A stretch of 64,000 bases of DNA from Actinostola sp. cb2023 (taxonomy: Eukaryota; Cnidaria; Anthozoa; Actiniaria; Actinostolidae): the NCBI GenBank assembly GCA_033675265.1, contig JAUJYZ010000825.1:62001-126000 (forward strand), written 5' to 3'. Both the position numbers and the translations under genes were made by a program. The notes beneath the pieces were generated by a model, which worked only from the letters and a program-made list of their open reading frames with translations, was not told where the DNA came from and searched no databases. Below, one piece after another: positions 56,836 to 64,000 of the stretch. Within the stretch, counting starts at the first letter, position 1, and every line of letters starts with the position of its first letter.

Positions 56836-57318
56836 TCAGAAAAAATATTGTCATATGTCTCAAAAACGTCCATCGTGTATACATTCTTGTCGAGAAAAAC
56901 GCTGAAAAGATTTTAAAATACGACAAAAACTGTGGATATTTGGCTACCTGACTTCGTGCTCATTCATCTAGTTGTCAAATATTTCGGCAAAAAGTTGGCG
57001 ATTCGTCTTCATTAGCCAGCTTTTCTTCGTTTTTCGTATTTACAGGATACACAAACTGATAAAGGAAGCCGTAAGAAGCATTCTTCTTTAATTTTCTGAC
57101 AGAAAATAGCATTCTTCAAAACGTTTTTCCTGTCAAAAACACTTATTAAACGGCGAAAAGTTGTCGAGTCGCTTGCCATTTTGATTTCTTTCGCGAGATT
57201 TGATTGGCTGATGGGCGATTTCTGATGGCTTTTCAGGAGAATTGCAAATTTGATCAGTAGAATCTCGCGTAAATAAAACGTTTTTTTCAAAAAGAAATCA
57301 TTGTAGTTATTTTATAAA

Positions 57319-57487
57319 AGAAATATAAAACAGTTTTCCGTTTTATATACTCTGATCTAAACACTTGGGATGTTGGGAGAACACTTGAGAAGCTGGAAAC
57401 CACGACGCGAAGCTTCTCTCGTGTTCTCCCAACATCCCGCGTGTTTAGATCAGAGTATATAAAACGGAAAACTGTTTTATATTTCTT
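57319..57487. repeat. ~170-bp palindrome
   Basis: Arms of about 75 bp: aagaaatataaaacagtttt ... tctgatctaaacac mirrored by gtgtttagatcaga ... aaaactgttttatatttctt. The outer arms look perfect. Confidence 0.85.
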
Positions 57488-57630
57488 AAATGTACATCTT
57501 TGATGCCCTCTAGCATCGTCAATATTAAGCCAAAGTTCACCAAACTTTCCAGATTAGCTAAGTTTGATCTGCTCTGTCAGAAAATGTTGCCCACTTTTGC
57601 TAGTTTCTTATTGAATTAGTTTTACGGACT

Positions 57631-58030
57631 TGGTCCCAGTCCCCTGCTCTTTTTTGTAATGGCCAATATAATAGAGAGATTTAGCAAACACGACGCGACG
57701 TGAAAGAGGACGGCGCGCGCGCTGACGAATAACTGTGAAACGACCGTTGGCGAGCTCAACGTCATGAAGAGGACGTGAAAACAAGTGAAATGGCGTCGTG
57801 AACTTGACGTCGCGACGTTGTCACGGTAGTCACGCAATGCCAAATGTGATATATTCGTCATCTAACGTCGTGTTCTCACGTCGCGTCGTGTTTGCTAAAA
57901 TTATGTATCGCGCGCGCACGCGCGCTCTACCACAGGAAACCCATAAAAAAGACGCAAATATCATTTTATTGAATTATTTAGTAGCATCAAAAGGAATGAC
58001 TGGGCTGCCTGTGATGAGGAATGCTAAATG
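57631..58030. mobile_element. MITE family B, arm interrupted by another element
   Basis: ctgctcttttttgtaatggcc joins, after the 57,681-57,898 insertion, to gcgcgctctaccacaggaaa and gacgcaaatatcatttt. The same order is found at 60,130-60,200. Confidence 0.65.
57681..57898. mobile_element. Inverted-repeat element inserted in a MITE family B copy
   Basis: Starts ttagcaaacacgacgcgacg and ends cgtcgcgtcgtgtttgctaa. The sequences on both sides (ggccaatataata ... tatcgcgcgcg) belong to one arm of MITE family B. Confidence 0.75.
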
Positions 58031-58143
58031 TTATCGGGAATCAACATGGCGGCCATGACGATATATATCGCACACTAATCTACCATATATCAAATTTAGA
58101 AGTCCTTGACATTTCTTTTTAGGTTTATAAAGTATTATCTGCA

Positions 58144-59278
58144 ATGGATCCAGATACTCGAAGTACAGCCCTCAAACTTGATGATGCTCTAAAGATCATT
58201 ACACCATGGTGGGATGTCCTAACCAAGTACCTCGCAGCTGCTATCATGACTATTGCTGTTGCAACCGTTGCATTGCAGGCAACAAGAGACAACCTGGTTT
58301 GTGTGCCTGTTGTTAAATGCTCCGTGGCAAACTCGACTAAGCTTGTGAATACTACTACCCGTAGTATCTGCAGCAAGGTAGAACAGGATAAACTCAGTTC
58401 AAGGTGGTTCAACAACTACCGTTCTTACATCATTGAAGGATATTCCGCTGCATGCTTTTGTGAACTCAGCATGCTTTCAGTCGTTGGAGCAATCTTCTGC
58501 ATTCTTTCCTTTCATTCTGTTTGCTGAAGCAGTGGTACTTCTGGTGGCTGATAGTATATGGGCTGTCATGAACCCTAAAACATCACTAACCCTGCTACAT
58601 TTTGTAAGCATTGTGAAAGAGTGCTATGATTCAGATGCGAAAACGGTCTCTATCCAGAAAGAGCAAAATACCGAAGATGATCAGTCTATACATCTTGTTC
58701 CACCTGAAAATTCAGAAGAGAGACCTGCAGAAACACCAGGTGCAAATAGCAGCAATTTATCTGATCATGCCGCTCAACCAGAGACCTCAACAAAAGTGAA
58801 AAGCTTATTTGATAAACTTAAGAAATTCCAAAAAGCACATAGCACGTCATCTCTTATTAGAGTTTACGCAATTCAAGCTATTCTAAAAATGGCATCTTCT
58901 GTGGCAGTGGTGGGTGTCAATAGTTGGTACTTTAAATCTGCATTTAATAACTCATTTGATTGTACACTAACAGAGGTTTTTGCAATGCAGTATGATTATT
59001 TCATGTGTTCCAGAGGCATTGCACCCTACTATGAAATAACAACCTGGGTTTTTGTTGGTTTTGTTGGTGCCTATCTTCTTATATCACTTGTTGGGTTGAT
59101 ATATATGATTAACTTCATATGTTGGAAAAAATGTAAGCTTAATATGCATCAGGAAGGTGATACGAAGTATAATGTCGACATTGAAGGAGACCTAGCTTTC
59201 CTCTGTTTTCTTTTGAAGAAACACAATGAAGTTCACTATCAAAGGTTAGCTGACTGTTTTCTTTCAAATGAAGCGTGA
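58144..59278 (+). CDS. LRRC8-like (pannexin-superfamily) channel protein lacking leucine-rich repeats; one frameshift
   Basis: Preceded by a tttcttttag acceptor; ATG at 58,144. Frame 1 (to about 58,440) encodes DDALKIITPWWDVL, TM1 (AAAIMTIAVATVALQ) and LVCVPVVKC. Frame 2 then carries VNSACFQSLEQSSAFFPFIL (TM2), LLHFVSIVKECYDSD, an acidic/Ser-rich loop, KVKSLFDKLKKFQK, AILKMASSVAVVGV (TM3), FDCTLTEVF...MCSRG and TM4 (GFVGAYLLISLVGLIYMI), ending DLAFLCFLLKKH...CFLSNEA at a TGA. Each block aligns with LRRC8 channel-domain landmarks, including the extracellular Cys pairs. LRRC8 proteins then continue into about 400 residues of LRRs; here nothing LRR-like follows. A one-base frame change near 58,430 is either real decay or a sequence error. 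Family role: volume-regulated anion channels. Confidence 0.8.
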
Positions 59279-59375
59279 AGAGAAAAGAACATTAATAAAG
59301 CTGGCTCAGCAAAATGCTGAACAAAAGGCTAGACAAAATGCTAGACATAATAATGCTGCAACCAATCAAGTTTAG
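59268..59375 (+). other. Overlapping alternative C-terminal frame of the LRRC8-like gene
   Basis: A 35-codon frame overlaps the 59,278 stop and encodes MKREEKRTLIKLAQQNAEQK followed by a similar Gln/Arg/Ala/Asn-rich tail, ending TAG. It looks like an amphipathic charged tail that a second small frame change would append to the channel domain. Confidence 0.35.
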
Positions 59376-59541
59376 ATTTCATGTCTGAAACAGATATACC
59401 TTACATTGTACATTCAAGAACATAACTGTTTGCTAGTTGTAAGCGAATTGAGGCTTTCTAAATGTGGAGAAACTTATTCTTGATTATATTATAGTTTTAT
59501 GTTAATTTAGACAGTGCAAGGTAATTTTTAGCAGCCTTTTA

Positions 59542-59692
59542 TAGAGTGATTCCAATAAACCTGGGCACTACTAAATTAGTTGTCAGTGTTTATTAGATGC
59601 AAAGAAACAAAAGAAAACAAAAGAGCAAGTGTCTAATACTGTGTGTATTGGTGTAGTTAGTAATGCCCAGGTTTATTGGAATCACTATGTGC
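59542..59692. mobile_element. MITE downstream of the LRRC8-like gene
   Basis: Starts tagagtgattccaataaacc and ends ggtttattggaatcacta. The arms also include tgggcactac/gtaatgccca. Confidence 0.75.
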
Positions 59693-59878
59693 ATGACTTT
59701 AAACTGATGTAGCAAGTGATATTGTTGATGATGTTGATTATTATCATTATTAATTAATTCATGCAAGCAAATATACTGTTAGCTAGTTTTATGCTAATTT
59801 GATTGTCTAAAATGTGATCATTGGTGCAACAGACACCACAGGCAGCCCAACCATTCCTTTTGAGGCTACTATAAAATA

Positions 59879-60200
59879 ATTCAATAAAATGATATTTGCG
59901 TCTTTTTTGATTTGTTTCCTGTGGTAGAACGCGCGCGCGCAATACGTATGATCTATTATGATGGGTTCCCTGTGTTGAGTAATGTCCTATGTTGGGATCG
60001 CTGTGTGCATTCTGCGGGATGCGCCCGCAGCAATGTACATAGTGAAATATTGCTGCGGGCGCATCCCGCAGGAAGAACACAGGGATCCCAACATTATACA
60101 TTTCTATGCACAGGGAACCCAATATAATATATATCGCACGCGCGCGCGCTCTACCACAGGAAACCCATCAAAAAAAGACGCAAATATCATTTTATTGAAT
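59879..60200. mobile_element. MITE family B, full palindromic copy
   Basis: A 322-bp inverted repeat centred near 60,036. The outer ends are attcaataaaatgatatttg and caaatatcattttattgaat. The inner arms contain gtttcctgtggtag, cctatgttgggatc and gctgcgggcgcatcccgcag. Partial copies are at 50,509, 55,176 and 57,631. Confidence 0.85.
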
Positions 60201-60415
60201 AAGTATATTTTAATTCATTTGCATTTTGAAGTTAATTTGCGATGCCTCAGAAGCTTCACAAAACAAATGATTTATTTGCTGTTTATTTGCTGACTGCAGA
60301 CTCCCTAAAAGGTATGGTGTCTTGAACTCTGAGATCCCACCCTAAAAGGTACGACAAGCATCCCCACCACCATGGGGATGAATCACTGGGCAAAATGGTA
60401 GCTACTTGTTTATTA

Positions 60416-60800
60416 GTCGGGCTTCCTGTGGAAGCTCCGACTCTAAAAATGAGAAGCGTTCTTTGTCGTCGTCGTCGTTGACCTCAAATCCAGCGCATGC
60501 GAAGGAGACATGAAGTCTGGCCAAGAAAGATTACAAAGCACAAACCAATCAGGAAAAGCACCGGAGGTGAAAGGGGCCAAAATGTAAGTCTTTTCTCTCT
60601 AAATCTAAATTTAGATTGAAACAGGACGCTCTAGTAGCGTGAAGTCGGGCTATTAACGTTTTTACTGATATACTGTAAAGTTCGCAGTACTGAAATTGCA
60701 AGGAAAGCATGTTCTACCGAGCTCGAGTCACGCAACGACGAGCAACCAAAAACTGTTTCAATCAAATAGGTTACATTTCATTTAGAAGCCCGAAGCCCGA
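60416..60800. repeat. Reverse-complement relative of the 11,137 element interior
   Basis: Shares caaaccaatcaggaaaagca, ccggaggt, tctaaatttagattgaaac and cgctctagtagcgtgaagtc with 11,640-11,800 in opposite orientation. Its own ends are tcgggcttcctgtggaag and agaagcccgaagcccga. Confidence 0.65.
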
Positions 60801-60819
60801 AAATAATAGAGTACGAACA

Positions 60820-61700
60820 ATTAAATTGTGCAACATTTTTATAGTAAAATAGTACTAAATAGTGCTAATTAAACAATGGAAAACAATAGAAATAGTACTA
60901 TTTAGTCCTAAATAGTATTATTAATGTTGCACGGATAAACGTTTAAGTGTTTGTACTCTATTGTAATTTAGGGGCCGGTCATTATTAATGTAGGGGGGAG
61001 AATGTTTTTTCCGGAAGATAAGCCCCCCCCCCCCCCCCCCTCATAATCCACATTTTAGTGATGGCCCTCCTCCCCCCAAGCTCTTCATATCATCTTGACT
61101 TGTCGTGCGTCCACTTCTGGATGTTGTTTGGGGAGTAGGTGGCTCATTATATTCTTACTAGTGACCCATGGGTGCTTTGCACTTGATTCGTATGAGCTGA
61201 TTGGAAACACTATGGAAAGACTTGAACTGATATAAGATTTGAAAGTGCAGTATATATGATGAAGCAAAATGTTAAAATATCAATCTAGATCTTTCCATAG
61301 TGTTTCCAATAATTTTATAATTAGGCCCATGGATGTTTAATTACCTTTATTCTGGTTTTATTATACCAGTGGCCTGTGTTATTCTCTTTTAGAATCAATT
61401 AATCATTCTAATAAACTTATTTGTTCCTCAGTGGCTTTGTTCACACTTTTTGGCTCTTCAAGGGAAACTCAATACCCCCCCCCCCCCCCCCCCCCCTATG
61501 ATAGTTATTTTAATCATGACCCACCCCCTGTCCAATAAGTTCCGACAGATAGTTCAAACATACTAGTTGAACAGAGGAATCAATATCCAATTACACATTG
61601 CTTCTACATTTCAAAACCGCAGTACCTACATGTACATGTAGTTGTAGACTACCTTTTTTTTTTTTACAGTAGCCACATGCAGTCCTTGACTGCTTATTTT
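60820..61700. other. Gene-free stretch with small inverted repeats and poly-C runs
   Basis: Contains a tgcaacatttttatagta..tattaatgttgca inverted repeat (60,832-60,940), poly-C at 61,023 and 61,477, and a ttggaaacactatggaaaga inverted repeat (61,200-61,310). No exons were seen. Confidence 0.55.
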
Positions 61701-62167
61701 TAATTGCCTCTCAATAATGCCCGAGTATACGCTCATTGAGCGTCTGGTCACGTGATTTCAATGAATCATCAATCACCTCCATATATGGTCATCGCTTCCA
61801 AGAACCGAGAAACATTTGACCATCCAAGTCGTTGATGTTACGTGTGCTGCTTGCTACTTTCTGCTTGAGGTAAAGCTAGCATAGTTTTGATAATGTTGAT
61901 ATCTCTAGCATCCATAAGACGAAGGAATAATTTGTATTTGTGTGATATTAATGTGTTAATTTAGTTTAATGTGCATAGGATATCTGATACGACTATTCAC
62001 CTCATGGCATATCGTGTGTCACAGCGTGACTCTTGTTGTCGCTAGTGCATTGTAACGTATAGTAAGCGTATATTATCAGCGTTCAAGTTAATTCAAAGTT
62101 CAAAGGAAAATGGTTAAACGAAAAGGACGCTGCCCGGGATGCAAAACCGAAACATCCAAACACAGCT

Positions 62168-62383
62168 TTAGCCTGCGTAGCCTGGCGGTTTTTAGGGGTT
62201 TTGGGGGAAGGGGGAGGGGGATTGGGATTGGGGAGGAGAGGAATTGGGGAGGAGGGGGATTGGGGAGGAGGGTGCCTCCTCGCTCCTCCTCCCCAATCCC
62301 CCTCCTCCCCAATATTCCCATCCTCCCCAATCCCCCTCCCCCTCCCTCCAAACCCCTAAAAACCGCCAGGCTACGCAGGCTAA
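62168..62383. mobile_element. MITE (agcctgcgtagcctggcgg) inserted in the DIRS-like 5' coding region
   Basis: Starts ttagcctgcgtagcctgg and ends ccaggctacgcaggctaa. The inner ttttaggggtttt is also inverted, with a purine/pyrimidine-rich middle. Flanks cacagct and catagct look like an imperfect target duplication of 7-8 bp. Confidence 0.75.
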
Positions 62384-63364
62384 CATAGCTTCGGCACGCC
62401 AGGTCCTTTATGCACGGGAAGAGCGAATTCAGAAGAGTCAGAGGAATACGACCTTGACCTCACGACAACACCGCCATCGAAAGTTAAAGCAAGCCAACAA
62501 ACAACAGCAGATCCCGCATCAAACATTCAGGGACTACTAACAGCCGTCAAGAACCTATCACGCCAGGTAGACGCTCTGGCCAACGACAATAAACACATCA
62601 AGGATCAACTTTACGCGACGCGTTCGACTCAAAACAACGAACCGGTACCGCCCCCAAATACCAACTCGACACCGGACCCACAACTTATGCTGGATTTCCA
62701 ATCAAACTCAACCTCTACACCACGGAATAAAATCAAAGAAACAATTCACAGGGGTGAGTACGTGAATTTCACCGATTTATTACGCGCGGAAGGTGCCCTA
62801 GCAAACGAGGGTCCCCTTACCGTAGTAAATGAAAACGGCGTGCTCATCGCTAAACGCGTACAACCCGTACGCAACATTGATTCCTTCGATACCTGGCTAA
62901 CCGCCTGGTTTAAGTTCGAGGAACTTTCAATGGTGAGCTCCAAGTACAGCTACACCGACTTGGCCAAATATCGCTCTGTAATCCACTCCGCCAGCAGAAA
63001 GCTTCGCTGGTCAGCTGTCTACGCCTACGACATCCGTTTCCGGTCAAAACTCGCATCCGGTGAGATTGTCAGCTTCGGAACAATAGACCACATACTCTAC
63101 ACAACCACTCTCGACGCTACCGCGCTACGATCGGACGCAAAACAGTGTTTTCGCTGTAAAGCCTATGACCACGAAGCGCGTGACTGTCCCTTTCGACCGC
63201 AAGACACAGCCTGGAAACGAGACCAGTGGACACACGATGGCAAAGAGGGGTGCAACCTCTACCAGCGCAAGGCCTGCCATATGGGCGCACAATGCCGACG
63301 GGCGCATGTGTGTAAAACCTGCAAGGGAAGTCACCCCCTGGCAGATTGCCCAAAATCTATCTAA
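62384..63364 (+). CDS. Gag-like protein of the DIRS-like element
   Basis: The frame ending TAA at 63,362 is open from the MITE boundary onward; the first ATG in it is at 62,687 (225 codons from there). The N-terminal part is Ser/Thr/Glu-rich and includes LSRQVDALANDNKHI, a coiled-coil-like segment. The middle FDTWLTAWFKFEELSM and SYTDLAKYRSVIHSA region resembles DIRS gag. A CCHC knuckle CFRCKAYDHEARDC starts near 63,145, followed by a second Cys/His cluster with CKTCKGSHPLADC. It probably packages the element RNA. Upstream coding at 62,110 is cut off by the MITE insertion. Confidence 0.7.
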   Translation, partial: HSFGTPGPLCTGRANSEESEEYDLDLTTTPPSKVKASQQTTADPASNIQGLLTAVKNLSRQVDALANDNKHIKDQLYATRSTQNNEPVPPPNTNSTPDPQLMLDFQSNSTSTPRNKIKETIHRGEYVNFTDLLRAEGALANEGPLTVVNENGVLIAKRVQPVRNIDSFDTWLTAWFKFEELSMVSSKYSYTDLAKYRSVIHSASRKLRWSAVYAYDIRFRSKLASGEIVSFGTIDHILYTTTLDATALRSDAKQCFRCKAYDHEARDCPFRPQDTAWKRDQWTHDGKEGCNLYQRKACHMGAQCRRAHVCKTCKGSHPLADCPKSI

Positions 63365-63464
63365 TCCCCGGTCCCCGTTCGACGTAGCCAAGTGGAGGCA
63401 GGCACTAGATAACCACCCAGACCAACCGTTGGTCAAGTCTCTCCTCCATTAAATTCAAAACGGT

Positions 63465-64000
63465 GTGGCGCTTGGCTACCAGGGACCTACTCTACCACGC
63501 TGCCACCCAAACCATCAGTCTACAATGGAATTTAGCCTTCCTGTCGTACAGGAGCTAACCCGCGAACTAGGCCTACTTCGCAAGGTAGGACCTTTTACGT
63601 CACCTCCGTCCCCTCGTTTCGTGGGATCGCCACTGGGTGCCATCCCGAAGAGGCACTCGAACCCGCAACGCTACCGCATAATTCACGACTTATCGTGGCC
63701 CCCGGGCCAATCAATCAACGATCACATCGCCTCCGAACACTTCCCCTTGCAACTACGACACACTCGACCAAGCCATCAACCTCATCAAACGCGCGGGCCA
63801 GGCAGCATTGATGGCGAAACTTGACCTCTCCGACGCTTATCGTCATATTTTGGTCCGACGTGCCGACTGGCCACTCCTCGGATTCACATGGCCGATCTTC
63901 ATACAAGGCGAGTTACACACAGGCTACTTTATGGACATGTACCTTCCATTTGGTGCTCGCAGTTCACCAGCACTCTTCCTCAGGTTTGCGGATGCTCTAG
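63465..64000 (+). pseudogene. Reverse transcriptase of the DIRS-like element, partial, one frameshift
   Basis: From about 63,540 the frame encodes LPVVQELTRELGLL, then SPLGAIPKRHSNPQRYRIIH and DLSWPPGQSINDHI. Near 63,745 the coding frame moves by one base and continues with LDQAINLIKRAG, AKLDLSDAYRHIL (catalytic Asp of motif A), WPLLGFTWP and YLPFGARSSPALFL to the window end. Motif C (the second catalytic Asp pair) lies beyond. The frame change suggests a defective copy or a sequencing error. Confidence 0.7.

Larger units (their letters stand above)
62110..64000 (+). mobile_element. DIRS-like retrotransposon (gag and partial reverse transcriptase), runs off window
   Basis: Order: basic/zinc-rich start at 62,110, gag-like ORF with CCHC knuckle, then reverse transcriptase with SPLGAIPKRHS and the LDLSDAY motif A. 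This arrangement and the RT flavour (short SPLG-x-[IV]-PK opening, GFTWP, LPFGARSSP) match DIRS/tyrosine-recombinase elements rather than Gypsy. No left terminal repeat was identified. The recombinase and RNase H would lie beyond the window. Confidence 0.75.

Noticed and set aside
62110..62540. Proline/glycine-rich ORFs at the start of the DIRS-like region
   Set aside because: They read through the purine/pyrimidine-rich middle of the inserted MITE.

Overview
The window is metazoan nuclear DNA. Protein-coding genes are split by ordinary GT-AG introns. They are recognisable animal orthologues: a WIPI2/Atg18-type PROPPIN, a SIRT7-type sirtuin, a METTL27-like methyltransferase and LRRC8-like channel genes. 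The DNA between them is full of inverted-repeat (MITE-like) elements, retroelement 3' tails and a DIRS-like tyrosine-recombinase retrotransposon. The repeat style and the mix of genes suggest a marine invertebrate, most likely an anthozoan cnidarian such as a coral. That taxonomic call is inference, not something the sequence proves.

Layout. 1-10,880 (+): sixteen exons of a WIPI2-like autophagy gene whose 5' end lies before the window. Its introns hold many inverted repeats, a partial tandem duplication of one exon and a decayed histone H2A pseudogene. 10,881-14,423: a cluster of inverted-repeat elements, including a PIF/Harbinger-type insertion with a TAA target duplication inside an older palindromic element. 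14,424-29,975: one very large tandem array (about 15.5 kb) of a 27-bp unit, open in five of six frames and interrupted once by about 285 bp of unique sequence. 29,976-34,392: two long fold-back repeats, a candidate small single-exon gene with a TATA-like box, and a tRNA-derived SINE-like block. 34,393-41,566 (+): a complete eleven-exon SIRT7 gene. Its introns carry a 117-bp minisatellite next to a 179-bp palindrome, and a poly-C-rich tandem repeat of about 270 bp. 41,567-46,017: palindromes, a 14-bp minisatellite, and a 108-bp retro-inserted element with a hammerhead-ribozyme-like core. 46,018-47,220 (-): a two-exon METTL27-like methyltransferase. 47,977-48,297 (-): an unrecognised ORF. 48,806-59,278 (+): two LRRC8-like pannexin-superfamily copies about 9 kb apart, one truncated and one nearly full over the channel domain but without leucine-rich repeats. 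Between them lie several DNA-transposon derivatives with clear target duplications. 60,400-64,000: repeats, then the gag-like ORF and the start of the reverse transcriptase of a DIRS-like element that runs off the window.

The genes do not form a pathway. They are unrelated housekeeping or channel genes. WIPI2 acts at the phagophore through PI3P and ATG16L1, SIRT7 is a nuclear/nucleolar NAD-dependent deacylase, METTL27 is a SAM-dependent methyltransferase of unclear substrate, and LRRC8-type proteins form volume-regulated anion channels. The strongest candidates for something not previously described are the LRR-less LRRC8-like channel gene, the 15.5-kb 27-bp array with five open frames, and the short retroelement with the hammerhead-like core.
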